A stretch of 64,000 bases of DNA from Macrosoma leucophasiata (GCA_036365455.1 JAWQUS010000003.1:2438001-2502000), one strand, 5' to 3'. Shown: positions 1-11,960, numbered from the stretch's first letter. The notes: generated from the sequence alone by a model not told the origin. Translations and numbers: made by a program.

Positions 1-460
1 TGGTGCGAGGTCGGCTCTGGTTCGTACACGTCCTCAAAAAATGGGTAAATTAAAGAAGAATCCGAAAAAAATACAATTAATTTATTCAAGAATATGTTTT
101 AGAGTTGCAACCACATTTAATTCAAACGATTTTATCATTTTCAACCATGTTCAACATGGCGGCGATACAGCCGACGCTTGGGATAGTACCTATGTATATA
201 AAACAAAACTAGTGCTATCTGTATCTTACTAGTCCATCACATATTATCAAAAAAAAAACAATGTATCTGGTGGCGCCACTTTCGGTAAAAATCGCTTGTA
301 ATTATACTTTGTCTCATCGCACCCGCAATACCCATTATTACCTATCCTTTTCCCTCTCGTGCACTTTCGCTTACTGCCTCGCAATCCGCGAGGACGCGAG
401 TCGCCGCCAAATCGTCGACATCAACGTTTGACATACGTTTTACGAAGTCCTCGCTTTCCC
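1..460. other. No gene recognised
   Basis: AT-rich DNA without a convincing exon or repeat in the first 300 bases. From about 300 to 460 the base composition becomes GC-richer and holds several CpGs, which continues into the possible first exon described next. Confidence 0.5.
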
Positions 461-598
461 GCTATCCCAAGTGTGTAGTGTGGTGACTGTTGTACGCCTG
501 ATAAAACTTAACACCTAACCCACCGCGAGTGTCTGTGTGGTGTCCATTTGCCCCGGAAGGCTCTGTTGCCCGGGGACGCCTGGAGTTGCGCCAACGAG
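461..598 (+). other. Possible untranslated first exon with strong donor
   Basis: A GC- and CpG-richer block in otherwise AT-rich DNA ends in gag|gtaagt, a perfect donor consensus, at 598/599. The short reading frames here look like nothing known. The pattern suits a promoter plus non-coding first exon of a + strand gene. The nearest + strand gene is the POPDC gene starting at 23235, whose N-terminal exons are missing, so this could be its leader exon. This is inference from composition and one splice site; it could equally belong to a gene outside the window or be chance. Confidence 0.2.
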
Positions 599-1185
599 GT
601 AAGTGCACGAGTTCCTTCCTGCTAGATCTCCTACATCTTCCGCAACCGCATACCCTCGCGAGAGACAAGACAAAGCTTACGTTGATCAATTACATACAGT
701 CCACTGCCCTTCAGGCGTGCCGCTGAGCTACCTACCAGTATCGAATCGATCAATTTAAAGAAGTTCCGATTAATTTCTTTAAATTGGAAAACGATTACTT
801 TTAAGTTCTTAGTATTAACACATGAAATCGATTTCGATAGTATTAAGAAAATATTACTTTTTCTCAAAGTATCCACTATATAATCAAAAAACAATTTAAA
901 AAATGAAAATGTCAAAATGACATCGCCCGCCATATTCGCCATGTTGGTTTTGAGTTGCAATTCTAACTGCAAATAATGTTTTGTAACTGCAAACAAAGCT
1001 AAATAAGTGAAAATATGCAGTAAAAAACGTTTTTATATTGATTTTGCCTGTTAATGATATTGTGTACAATACATGGCCGGAGGTCGATACATTTTTGCAA
1101 CATCTCCTTTGTAATTTAAAAATATTCTGACATTTTCATTGAAAACATTTCAGGATTTTAAACTTAGGCGAATGGAAATCCGAGG
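599..1185. other. No gene recognised
   Basis: AT-rich DNA between the possible first exon and the first SINE-like repeat. I see no coding or repeat signal here. Confidence 0.5.
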
Positions 1186-1441
1186 GCAGCATGCAGCTCA
1201 CATTGATGCTAAGTGATGACTGCAGCCTATAGACATCTAATATGAAAAGGAGGTCTAAATACAGATGCGTTGCCACCCCTGAGACCTAAGTTGTTATGTA
1301 TCTGTGATAGTTATTACTGGGCCATACATTACCACCTGACCGGAACACGATAGTGCTGAACACTACCATTTGGCGGCAGATAGAGGTAATGCGGTGGTGC
1401 CTACGCCCGCGTGCTCTGTCACTAGAGCACTACCACCAGTG
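1186..1441 (-). repeat. SINE-like family A copy 1
   Basis: Diverged copy of the commonest dispersed repeat in the window. Family A reads, on its poly(A) strand, from a ggtggtagagctccagtgac start through a gagctc-flanked small palindrome to a tail ending attacataaaaa. Here it is in minus orientation, and the poly(A) tail is lost. Confidence 0.75.
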
Positions 1442-2131
1442 TGGTATGATTCTCGTAAAAATACATGAATAGACAAGCTTAAGGAAATTTATTTTGTTAT
1501 TACATTATTCAATATAATTACCCAGACGGAATAAATTATGTTCGTTATAGTCGCCTTAATCTCTGTTTGATCTAATTAACAAAAGATTATTTTGTTTATA
1601 TTCCAAGAAACCAATTTTATTGTGTCTTTAGTTATAATAAGAAGGCACACAAGAGGTATTTATTTGAATGAAATGGAAAAAAGAACAGTTTACATTTTAA
1701 ATATTATTTACTTAAGTACCTACAACGATATTGCGTAATGCCACCGGCCGCTGTGCTGTCAAATGAACAGGTTTTTTTTTTTTCAGTAAATTGCATTGCA
1801 CAAAATGCACACAGCCTACGTACGAGTCTTATCAATTTAATTAATATTGTTCAATATACATTTTTATTTTGGCAAGCAAGCGTTAAAGTCCAAATGAATT
1901 ATGAGTGAATGAATTGTGGACTCATAAAAATGTAAAATGTATTTTTTATACTCTTCTGTAAGTAGAATGTGATGAATGTAGACGAGGCGCAGTAGTTGTG
2001 TTAGTATCCAGATATTTCTTTACGCTGTGCCTATCCTGTACCTACCGGACTTGGCATGAGATAATATACCTAATATGCCTAAGAGTTGAGGTCTCAATGC
2101 AGATGCTTTGTTGTTGTTTTTGTTGCACGTT
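1442..2131. other. No gene recognised
   Basis: AT-rich DNA with a short T-run near 1771. Nothing coding or clearly repeated within the window was seen. Confidence 0.5.
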
Positions 2132-2543
2132 TTTTTTTTTTTAGTTATTATGGCATTGCTATTACGCATATTGCCAGTGTCAAGTAAAACGATATTTCGT
2201 ATTTATTTAAGCAGCGTCAAAGTTAGTATAATATCAAGTATAATATGTAAGTATCAAGTATATAAGTTATCAAGTATAATATGTCAGTCAAGTGAGTTAC
2301 AGTCAAGTTAAGTCGAGTAAAGCGATGGCTACTTTACCAGAACATTTACAATGAAGTTTTGGAGGCAACCTGAAAGGTCGTGTTTTCGCACTGTTATTCT
2401 ATTTCACTATACACGGGCACTGTAATAAACCTATATCAAACAAAATGCCACCAACTTTATTCAATATAACTTAAAAATACACCAAGAAAATGAAATAAAA
2501 TAATAGCACCATACGCCTCTTTCAAGGTTCCCGCCAAAACTCT
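2132..2543 (+). repeat. Dispersed repeat family C, copy 1
   Basis: About 400 bp that recurs at 53703-54060 in the same orientation. Both copies start with a T-run, then share a block around tatggcattgctattacgca, and end near gttcccgccaaaactc. Between the shared blocks lie simple AAGTATCAAGT-type or CAGT-type repeats that differ between copies. No coding potential is seen and the class is unknown. Confidence 0.7.
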
Positions 2544-2571
2544 TTGTTGCACTTCGAGTCGGTTGGGCAAA

Positions 2572-2710
2572 GTCAAAATGAAAATGTTTATTTATCATTT
2601 GGGATTTCAAGAATCACTGGCACTATGATGTTGGAAATTAATAACTATGTTAAACTAAACTAAGGTGAATAACAATAGATGTCTACACATGTCATGTCAT
2701 GACGGTATAT
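2572..2710 (-). repeat. LINE 3'-end-like repeat, copy 1
   Basis: Shares an ordered block (gtcaaaatgaaaatg simple tail, tttattcatttggga-like, then taactatgtta and ggtgaataacaatagac-like) with 62215-62340. The simple-sequence tail suggests a LINE 3' terminus. It lies directly downstream, on the minus strand, of the reverse-transcriptase fragment at 2765-3110, so it may be the 3' UTR of that element. Confidence 0.5.
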
Positions 2711-2764
2711 AGATTATTTATTATTGCTGGTACTAAATTAATTACAATTGAATAAAGTTAACAT

Positions 2765-3110
2765 CTACCTTTTTTTTTTACACATCGGATTACCAGGTTT
2801 AGTGGTCAGCGTGTCCTGCGACACAGGCCTCTTCCAGCTCTTTCCATTCATTTCTATCTTTCGCTTTTCTTGACCATATCGTTTCTCCGATTTCTTAATA
2901 TCATCTGGCCATCTTTTGATTTGTCTGCCTCTTCTCCTTTTTCCATTTCGTGGTTGCCACTCTGTTATAATTTTTGTCCATTTTGTTCTACTTTCTCTTG
3001 TCATGTGCCCTAACCCACCGCCATTTCAACTGTCTAATTTTCTTAACTACGTCTTCTACCTTCGCAGTGTGTCTGATTTCTTCAGCTCTTTTGCGATGTT
3101 TTATTGTGAC
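2765..3110 (-). mobile_element. Non-LTR retrotransposon RT C-terminus fragment
   Basis: Minus-strand translation contains KVEDVVKKIRQLKWRWV, then in another frame MTRESRTKWTKIITEWQPR and GKRRRGRQIKRWPDDIKK. This order (QLKWRW, then TKIITEWQPR, then GRRRRGRPxxRWxDDI) is the hallmark C-terminal tail of RTE/CR1-type LINE reverse transcriptases. A frameshift near 2995 separates the two halves, and the upstream catalytic region is absent, so this is a 5'-truncated dead copy. Confidence 0.8.
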
Positions 3111-3520
3111 GCTTATATTGTTTATAGATACATAGGTAGTAAAATATTGTGAAAGCTCACAACGTCTGAAGTAGGTATTATAGTCTGCATCATATAATTC
3201 ATGCAGAATGCTGTCATACTCTGCTCCCATATGCTGATAATGCATTCCCAGCAATTAATATGACAAAGGTATTTCAACTGTCATCTGAATTTGATGATAT
3301 GTCTTCATTAACGCTGATTGATCAAACCTGTATAGAACAATGTATGTGTTATGTACGTTCATGCTCCATGATAGAGTAGTCAAAAAGAGTGTTGTATGAA
3401 ATATCGGTATGAATTATGTATTATGCGTTAAAAATAACATGTCCAGTTGAAATAACAAATTGATTTTATTTTGAGTTTTAACTATTTAGTCTCGTGCAAA
3501 GCCAATTCCCGTCTAGTTAT

Positions 3521-3746
3521 AATAATGGCAATCCATTATACGTCCCACTGCTGGGCACGAGTCTCCCCTTTTTGGGGAGAGGCCTGGAGCTTACTCCACC
3601 ACGCTGCTCCAATGAGAGTTAGTGGCCAGCCCGCTGTCGGATGTTTTCAAACCGCCTATAAGGCCTTCGACAAGGTTTAACGACTGCTATCGATCGATAG
3701 CAACCGGCACCGACGGCTGAACGTGCCCTCCGAAGCACGAAAACTG
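3521..3746 (+). repeat. Dispersed repeat family B, copy 1
   Basis: One of four copies in the window (also 7501-7855, 18836-19165, and 59653-60010 in reverse). Shared landmarks are cactgctgggcacga, a gagg.ctggagct block, ccgctgtcggatgttttcaa, and a short palindrome ctatcgatcgatag. It lacks a recognisable protein. This copy is cut short and abuts a LINE fragment. Confidence 0.75.
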
Positions 3747-3749
3747 AAA

Positions 3750-4065
3750 AAAGCGCATGCTCCGATGGTTCGGGCATATAGAAAGAATGTCGAATGAGAG
3801 AATGACTAAACAAATATGCGATGCGAATGTGGATGGTTGCAGAGGCCCAGGTAGACCAAAACTGACCTACAATGACCAAATAGGTCGAGTGATGTCTGAT
3901 GGTGGGGTCAAAAGTAGGAATCGGCGTGCGTGTATGAAGAGAATGATGAAGGTCATGAGGCACAGGAGGTGTGTCAGGACCGGAATATTTGGCGCTCCAC
4001 ACTCTCTGCCTACCCCGTTAGGGACCTGGCGTGAAGATACATACATACATAAATAACCATACGCA
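3750..4065 (+). mobile_element. Non-LTR retrotransposon RT C-terminus fragment
   Basis: The translation has LRWFGHIERMSNERMTKQI followed by GCRGPGRPKLTYNDQIGRVM. The R-W-x-G-H-x-x-R-M and GRPxxTYxDQI motifs are the usual end of RTE-like LINE polyproteins. The element ends in a short catacatacata simple tail near 4045. The 5' end is truncated against family B. Similar pieces lie at 18360-18610, 21186-21240 and 58190-58250. Confidence 0.75.
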
Positions 4066-4934
4066 CTGATTTCGAAGACCCTTGACTTCATATTCTCTGA
4101 TAATTACCAACAAAAAATGTTGTCTGTGAAGATGGTATACGGACGATAATTTTACGTAATAACTTCTTGAAAAAATGCATCACTAGCCGAAGCCTTAGGC
4201 CGATCGTGCCTCTCTATCGCTTATTCGGCTCTTTCGCTTGCACGCTCGGCTGAGGCGGAACGTGACACATTTCGTGCGTACAGCCGGCTTTCATCGATTT
4301 ATAAAACGTTATCACGTCAAAAGACAAATTTCTTTGTACGAGACTAAATATTATAGAGTAAACAAAGTAAGAGCAACTAACTTAATAAACGTTAATGTGA
4401 AGTATTTAATTAAACGAACTTTCATATCTTAATAGTCAGCGAATAGCCATTCGCTGACTAATAGGGTAAACGTTACTTAATTCTTTCAATCTTACAAACG
4501 CTTTAATAATCTGGTGCAGCCTTATTGTCTGTACAAGCCTTAAGCCTTCTGCATTAACTAAGTTTCAGTCTCGGCTTTGTCACTTTTAATATTGAACATT
4601 TCCAAGGAGAAAAGCATGTTCCTCGCAACCGCTTTTTACTATCTTTTATAGGATTTTTTTGATAACTCACCAAATATGTGACCATTAACTGTTTTCTGTA
4701 ACTGAAGATCCCCTTATAAAGTGAATGGCACCAGGATTATTGGAAATTAACTGATTGATTCTACGTTTGCGCGTAATGTTTGCGTTGCCAATTATAAAAG
4801 TACGCTATTTGGCTATGTTAGAAACGTTTTTAAATCCAAACTGGGAAGAAATCTTTATGCCTTTGTGCATTGTATTTTTGTATAAAATAAGATTATATTA
4901 TACGAGTACAGTTAACTAGACGCGTTCCTCATGC
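4066..4934. other. No gene recognised
   Basis: No exon-like signal. There is a short perfect stem at about 4434-4461, where gtcagcgaatagc is followed after a few bases by its inverse. Confidence 0.5.
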
Positions 4935-5380
4935 AATGACTAACTTAGATGCGGTTAGTCACAGTCTAATTATGTGAGATAGAAGACATAGGGTCTGTCG
5001 TCTAGAATACAGACGCCCGTTTTGGCGATCTATCTTGTCTACCAATTGCCTGCCTTCTCGTGTTATCCACATAACACAGCATTCATTTGATGAACTAACC
5101 TTTTATTGTACGTATAATGACTAACTTAGATACGATTAGTCATTGCCTAATTATGTGAGAATTAAGACAAACGGTTTGTAGTCTAGAATACAGATTACAG
5201 ACGCCCTTTTTGGCGATCTAACTAGCCTCCCCATCTAGTGTAATGCATTACGCAGCCAGCATTCCTTTGACGAGCTCATACTGTTAGACAGGATTTGCTT
5301 AATTATGTGATAATGGAGACGTACGGTCTGTCGCACATAATATATTACAGACCTCCGTTTGGCGATCTATACATCCAGAG
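4935..5380 (+). repeat. Diverged tandem repeat, about 150-180 bp, three units
   Basis: Units start near 4935 and 5116 (both aatgactaacttaga), and a third, missing its first part, near 5299 (cttaattatgtgataatgga). Each contains an attatgtga block, a tctgt(c/a)gtctagaatacag-like block and (g/t)tttggcgatcta. Divergence is substantial, so the duplication is old. A further weak echo (gatgtaatga..attcctttgac) occurs near 5820. Confidence 0.7.
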
Positions 5381-7500
5381 TGAAAGAGCGTTTGACGGAG
5401 CGTTCGGCGTGGCGGATAAGGTAATACAACAGAGCGTGCTTGTGAACACTAGCGTGCACTCAGTACCATTGCAAGTTCTTGGAGGATTAAGGCCTAATTA
5501 TAGAATGCTCATTCTATCGCCACTACGTCAGATTCTTTTCAAAGCCTTCCACAAAAACACTTACAAGAATGTTTTGCGTCGTAATATGTCATACTTGCAG
5601 TGACGGCAATATTATCGCGGGACGCTGCTGCTCATCCCGCGTTATTATATCATTGTTCAGTTGACTGACTGCACTCCGTGGGGTCGACACTTCCCGGCGC
5701 CAGAATGACGTATGTTCGTTTGTTGTAAACCCACCGTAACCCGAACGCTGCATGATCCGCCCCGCTGGAAGCTCGAGTTGAACGTGCACTCAGGTCGTAC
5801 ACTAACAAGCTTCCCCTGCTGATGTAATGAAGCTAGTATTCCTTTGACCTGTTATTTGCTGACAGTTCGACATCAAATAACAGACGAGCTATCTTGTTCT
5901 GTTACGACTTGCTTGATTCACTTGCGGCTGAAGCCTTTGTAACTGTTTTCAACAAAGAAGAATTGCAGATTCGCTCAGTGATGTTTCATTTCTCTCTTTT
6001 TGACTTTTAGTGAAAATAACAAACGTCATTTTATGATGATTTAAAAAAACTGTACTTAAATTAGGAATTTAACTTTAATACTTATTTGTCTTACTGCAGA
6101 CAAAAACAAACCCAAAATCACAAAAATCAAAGAAATCGGTCAAGCCGTTCTTGAGTTTGTCTATCAAAGTTGATGTTAACAATTCTCTCTTTTCTCTGAA
6201 GTTACTATCTACGAAAGACAGTTTAAAGAATTTAAAAAGCAGTGTCGGCAATCACTAGAGAAACTTTTAACAACATCGCGATACACTTCCGATGGGCTCA
6301 ACTCGTACCTACTCCACTTTGTGTGCCCGACTCAACAATACGGACTTGGCTTTGTTTAGATCTCTCCATAGTTAATCGCGATGCACACCGCAGCTTCTAT
6401 CGTGTAAAAACTGAATAAATACGTAGGAATGTTACATACCGACTGAATATTTACGCACACTGAGTTTAACAATTCGGCTCATGTCATACTGACATGGGGA
6501 TCTTGCTGAATTTATAAAATACTTTTCGCTCACATTTTTTTGGGACATGCATACTTACATACGCTTACACTCACAGTTTACACTGGGTAATAGCGATGGT
6601 AATTAATGCTATTTCATGTTCATTTTATAAGCATGTGAATTCGTGAGCATGCTAATTGCTAATGCTTATGCTATTTGTTAATATGATAATAATTTTGATA
6701 AATTTCGCTGGACCGAATCCGTCGCCCAAATCCGCGCGAGCGGCGCGCATCGGACTTGGTTAATAATAATTCTGTACGCCGGACTCTACACACCACCAGA
6801 TTTGGTTCGGAGCGTACATAATCCACTATCCGGTCCGTACCAAATCCGGATGTGTGTTATGACTATAAGACATAAATAAGGTCTTCGTGCGAAAAAAGAA
6901 AAACAAAAATACGTATTTTTTGTGGGTATCACATACATAGTCTATTTTTGAAGACCCTTACAGGATTGGTTTAGATATCATAAAATTATTATAGTACTCT
7001 ACGAAAACCTATCATTTCAGTAAAGCATTAAGTTTATAGCTCAACGAAGCTAAAAAGATACTAGGCTATAAAAGCCCATTGTCGTTTTAATTTCACGATC
7101 GTCAAAACTTATTGGGCATTTCCCGTGCACATGCAATCTTCAAATTTTATTTCAAGGTCGCGTTTAAAAGTAATGTGGCGTATCCGGAAACTCATCCATT
7201 TTAAATTTCATGTATCGGAAGGTATTCATGAAACCATAACAACAAGAGTAGGTACGATAGCTGTTTGCCCATCATAGAGCTGAGTAATAGTAGTAGACTT
7301 AGGATATTTTCAGTCTCAAAAAAAAGTTCCTAACTAAATGCTGAAACTTTGTCTCACGAAGTCCGTAATTTCTAGCACAAAAATTGATTTGCCAGAATTC
7401 TGGGACCGCATACCTATCATCATTCATATTGTAAGCGAAAACTCCATGACCCGAGTAAGGTTCTCAGTAGCATCCATTGTTTAGCTTTCACCCTTTTATA
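5381..7500. other. No gene recognised
   Basis: A long stretch without convincing exons. The 102-codon frame near 5295-5603 runs through the tandem repeat and shows no known motif. About 6715-6850 is CpG-richer, with accaaatccg-like echoes. No assignment is made. Confidence 0.45.
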
Positions 7501-7855
7501 ATAATAATAATGGCAACCCTTGATACGTCACACTGCTGGGCACGAATCTCTCCCCTTTTTGAGAGGAGGGCTGGAGCTTTCTCCACCTTGCTGCTCCAAT
7601 GCGGGTTGGTGGAGATACGGGTTAGTCGCCAACCCGCTGTCGGATGTTTTCAAACCGTTTAACGACTGCTATCTATCGATAGCAACCGACGATGGGACCG
7701 ATGGCTATACATACCCTCCGAAGCACGAAAACGCGCATTTTAATTTGCCACTAGCGGTCACCCATCACATACCCGACCGCGCCTGTAGCGCTTAACCGAG
7801 TAGATCGTTTCCGATCTACACCAGCCGCGGGGCTATGCGCGCTTCAATCGTCACC
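7501..7855 (+). repeat. Dispersed repeat family B, copy 2
   Basis: Longer than copy 1: it continues past the ctatcgatag palindrome through cctccgaagcacgaaaacg and gcggtcacccatcacat to the region near ccgatctacaccagccgcgg. These landmarks are shared with 18836-19165 and the reverse copy at 59653-60010. Confidence 0.75.
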
Positions 7856-8370
7856 CTATTACATGGGATTAAAAATCGTTATGTTCCCACCAGTGTGGGA
7901 CATCCCATCAATGCATGTATCTCATTTAGATCTTCGGAGATATATACAGGGATAAAGTAAAGGCCAGATACAACATTTAAGTATAATAATTGCCGCGTAA
8001 TCGAATTCGAACCAAGCGTTTCGGCTCTACGTTTATTATGTGAACAGCCAAGGAATGGAACCTGGGAATATTCAAGTTTAGAGTGAATAGACAAGCGTGT
8101 TTCATCTTCGGCCACATACTCACTTTCCATCAGGTGAGATAGTGGTCAAACGTTTTGTCTATAAATGTAAAAAAAAACATTTTAAATTCCACATAACTAA
8201 CTTAGCAATAGCTTCAACCCTCATCTCAAATTCGCAACACTCCACGAAGTTGGTGATGTGATTATTTACTTGCGCAAGTTTGTGTACGCCTGTCCTTAAC
8301 ACTTCCCCACGCCACTTACCCAGCAGTCTAGACTTTGGTGCGGTTATGATTTCTACATATGCGATGGATA

Positions 8371-8613
8371 TGTAGCGTCCACTACATTAAGGCGCCAAAT
8401 AGTGGAATACAATGAAACCTTACAGTACTTGTCTAGTACGATAGATGGCGTGCAGTCAAATTACATCGCACATTCGAAGATTTCTCAAGAGTTGGCATAT
8501 ATACAACTTCCCAACGTCAACCGTTGGGCCGCGGCCCGCCAGGCGCTACCACCTCGCCTGGTCGGAGGATCCTCCCTTTTCGCCGGAGGAACACTTCCAC
8601 CCGTTCCTCCACA
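8371..8613 (+). repeat. 5' LTR of small LTR retrotransposon
   Basis: 243 bp beginning tgtagcgtccac and ending ctccaca (TG...CA), flanked on the left by gata (8367-8370). It appears identical to 9045-9287. Confidence 0.88.
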
Positions 8614-9044
8614 GTGGTGACCCCGACGTGATTGGAAGCAACCTTCTCACCAGCCACTCTCTACAACTCTGCAGCACCTTCGACGACGTCATCCCTCACA
8701 TCACCAGCACCTGATCGAGCGGTAACCAAGTCACGCCAGCTAGCACCCTCGGCTTCATCAGGGATACTCCACACGCCTGCAGCGACCGCGCATGCCTGGA
8801 CTACCCTGCAGCTACATCAGCGTCAGTACTGCGTGGACGGACGCAGTAGCTACTACGCAGCGACTACCTCGACTCAAAGGGGACTTTCGCATCACCGCAG
8901 CAGCGACTACCTCGACTCACTGAGAACCTTCTCACCCGACTCACTGGGACTTGCGGCATGGGACTATATGGCATTGGCACAGCTCCGCGAGAAGCTCTGA
9001 CAGCTGTCTCGATCATATCAACCTCCGGTCTTGGAGGGGAGTGA

Positions 9045-9287
9045 TGTAGCGTCCACTACATTAAGGCGCCAAATAGTGGAATACAATGAAACCTTACAGT
9101 ACTTGTCTAGTACGATAGATGGCGTGCAGTCAAATTACATCGCACATTCGAAGATTTCTCAAGAGTTGGCATATATACAACTTCCCAACGTCAACCGTTG
9201 GGCCGCGGCCCGCCAGGCGCTACCACCTCGCCTGGTCGGAGGATCCTCCCTTTTCGCCGGAGGAACACTTCCACCCGTTCCTCCACA
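9045..9287 (+). repeat. 3' LTR of small LTR retrotransposon
   Basis: Same 243-bp sequence as 8371-8613. It is preceded by the purine-rich tract at about 9032-9041 and followed by the gata target duplication at 9288-9291. Confidence 0.88.
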
Positions 9288-9291
9288 GATA

Positions 9292-9814
9292 CAATACAAC
9301 TAAACTTGCTCTACAATATAGATTGGAGCTATTTTTCATTTGTATCCAGTTATGGATAGTCCGTAGTGTCTAGGTGGTTTTCTATCTGTATGATCTATTA
9401 TTTTCAGTTATTAGTGATGTGATTTCTTATGTGGTTTATGATCTCTGTATTTTTTGTAAACGCTTTTCTCCGCATTTAGTGTAGATGTCTAAAATCTACA
9501 AATTTATTTATCATCACTGTGAATTGCATGCTTGTTTGCCACCATCATGTACCATCATATATTTTTTTCAAAAACTTCAGGATTTTTTGCGAACTGCGAA
9601 TCCTTGTTCTCAATTCGTTCGTCTGCATCGATCCTAAATGTGGGTGTTACTTTATAATATGTCTATCTACGCCTACATTCATCCTACGAGAAGTGCGAAG
9701 GATGGTTCGTACCTGACACATTGTATAACTTGTTGTCTTGTTGTTTGATGAGCAACAGTGCAAACCATAGATATCCTCCAAACCCTCGTGTTTTTTTAAT
9801 GTACGGAAGATGGC
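9292..9814. other. No gene recognised
   Basis: AT-rich DNA between the LTR element and a SINE-like copy. No supported feature. Confidence 0.5.
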
Positions 9815-10052
9815 AAACAAGCTCGCAGCTCACATTGATGTTAAGTGATGACTGCAGCCTATAGACATCTACATAAAAACAGAAGTTAAAAATGCAGATG
9901 CGTTGTCACCCCTGAGACCTAAGGTGTCGTGTCTCTGTGATACTTATTACGTGGCCATACATCACCATCTAACCGGAACACGATAGTGCCGTAAACTACC
10001 ATTTGGTAGCAGACAGATTGAGTAAGGTGGCATTCTACCACCAGTTATGTCT
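9815..10052 (-). repeat. SINE-like family A copy 2
   Basis: Minus-oriented, diverged copy with the cattgatgttaagtgatgac and acacgatagtgc landmarks and a shortened start near ctaccaccag. Confidence 0.75.
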
Positions 10053-10763
10053 GTATCTTTATGCCAAGTCCATTTAGAGGTGGACAGAGAATGCCAAGCG
10101 CCAGATATTCCAGTCTGACACACCTTGCTACTTCGTTACTACTATGTTTTATGTATTTCTAAAATTGTATGGTTCCTTTCGGGCAAGTCTTTTGAGTTCC
10201 ATATGATTAATGACATAATAATATGTAAAATGGCTCTGTATTTCCAAACGGCTAGCCAGCAAACAGTACGACTGTGACATTATACCTACCGATAGTGTTT
10301 GGAGACACAGGAAACAATAAATCGTTCTAAGCTGAGTAACTCTTATTCTAAGTTCCGTGCGTATAATGCGAAGCCTAAGAACCCCATTCCCTGATAGTGA
10401 ATTCTAATTTCTTACCACTTAGCGATAAAACTCGCGATAAAAATGCCGGACGTTGGCAATTAGTAGACCGGTCGGTGGCGGCAGGCGCACCTCACTTTTA
10501 ATGCTCTTCCTGAAAAGCTTGAAAAATTTGTGTACCTATCGTACACATACACATTATTATCGATGACGTGTCGAGAAATTAGCTTGTTATTCAGACTTAA
10601 AAAATTTAAACACATGCAATTAACAAAATTTTGATTATTCAATACAAAATATTAAAGAATTATTTCTTAGTTAAAGAATCAGATTTTGATATAACGTAAC
10701 TTCGCCTGAAACCCTGTAATCCCCGAATGAGTGGGCAGAGATAAATGCATTCAAGCATACACG
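10053..10763. other. No gene recognised
   Basis: No exon or repeat evident beyond AT-rich sequence. Confidence 0.5.
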
Positions 10764-11842
10764 CAAACTCAAACTCAAACTCAAAAATTCATTTAATCAC
10801 TTGGAAATAATAGAATTTGCTTGTGATAGGTCAAATTACAAATATAAAATTAAAGCGAGTAACAACTGATACGTTGATTAATATGTCAAAGTAAATAAAT
10901 TAATAATAGTCCAAAAATACTTAATGATAAAAATAGGTATCAACAGAATGTTCCATACTCTCTTTTACAAACGGCAAGATAAGACTAAACAAAAAAATAT
11001 GGGACATTCTTTGTCATTCACTGGCAGAGTTCCAAAGCCCACATTACTGAGAAAAAACCTGCCAAAACAAAACTCAGTAGGGTCTTTTCAAAATATGTTC
11101 CTTAAAACTATTTTCACAATATGAAACTTATAACTATGTTTTACAATATCAAGTACAATGCACATTCATTTCACAAAATTATTGTTTAGTCTTGTGGAGC
11201 TAGACCAGCATTTGTCCAGGCATCTCTATCCTTTAGATAGTCATCGAGTCTATAGTACGCATTTTTACATAGTGTGCGTTTAATACATGACTTAAATTTA
11301 TTATCTGTAAGTTCAAGAATGTTGGACGGAATTTTGTTATAAAACTGTATACAACATGTTAAGAAACATTTATGTGTTTTCGATAGGCGAAAACTTGGAA
11401 ATACTAATTTATTTTTATTTCTGGTATTATAAGTATGTATATCATTAATTTTCTTAAATAAGTGCAAGTTTTTCCTAGCATACAATATATTTTCATAAAT
11501 ATATTGGCAAGGGACCGTCATTATATTTATTTGCTTGAATAATTCTTTCAAGGAGTCACGACTATTTAAGTTATATATCGCTCTAATAGCTCTCTTTTGT
11601 AATATAAATATTGAATCAATTTCAGCTGCCCGACCCCACAACAAAATACCGTAGGACATGACACTGTGAAAGTAGCTGAAATAAACGAGTCTCGCAGTGT
11701 CGACATCCGTTAACTGTCTAATCTTCCTGACGGCATAAGCAGCAGAACTTAGACGTTTTCCTAACAGTTTAATATGAGGACCCCATTGCAATTTTGAATC
11801 AAGCGTTATACCCAAGAAGACAGCTTCACTAACAAAAAGCAA
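10764..11842 (-). mobile_element. Jockey-like LINE, 3' half (RT C-terminal region plus 3' UTR)
   Basis: The minus-strand frame 11842-11187 (218 codons) encodes FLGITLDSKLQWGPHIKLL, then SYFHSVMSYGILLWGR and FILQKRAIRAIYN. These are the post-catalytic landmarks of Jockey/BS-type reverse transcriptases (FLGIxLDxxLxWxxHI, HSxxxYGIxxWG, LQKRAIRAI). The frame opens at the truncated 5' end, so the catalytic RT and the endonuclease are missing. The 3' UTR runs to about 10764 and ends in a TCAAAC/CAAACT simple tail. Related 3' UTR pieces lie at 24035-24360 and 39610-39850. Confidence 0.85.
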
Positions 11843-11844
11843 AA

Positions 11845-11960
11845 ACCCACGAATCGCCGGTTACGTTTTTGGCCGATGTTCCTATTAGGTATGTAGCGAG
11901 CCTGTTGACATCTCCGGGCACATTACCAAACTGCGAGGTATTTCGATACTTCCAGATAAT
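11845..11960 (-). repeat. Dispersed repeat, pair with 47500-47590
   Basis: Contains cgaatcgccggttac, a gagcctgttgacat block and cattaccaaactgcgaggta. The same words occur in reverse complement at about 47500-47590, with gtaatgtgcccgct and gtcaacaggctcgc. It directly abuts the truncated LINE 5' end. Confidence 0.6.

Larger units (their letters stand above)
8371..9287 (+). mobile_element. Non-autonomous LTR retrotransposon (TRIM/LARD-like), 917 bp
   Basis: Two apparently identical 243-bp direct repeats with TG...CA ends enclose 431 bp. One base after the 5' LTR is tggtgaccccgacgtgat (8615-8632), a typical retrotransposon primer-binding site of Gypsy-like elements. Just before the 3' LTR is a purine tract (ggaggggag). 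A 4-bp target duplication, gata, stands at 8367-8370 and 9288-9291. The interior has an open stretch rich in Ser, Thr and Ala with no gag, protease, RT or integrase motif, so the element must rely on enzymes from elsewhere. LTR identity points to recent insertion. The Gypsy assignment rests on the PBS form and TSD length only. Confidence 0.88.
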
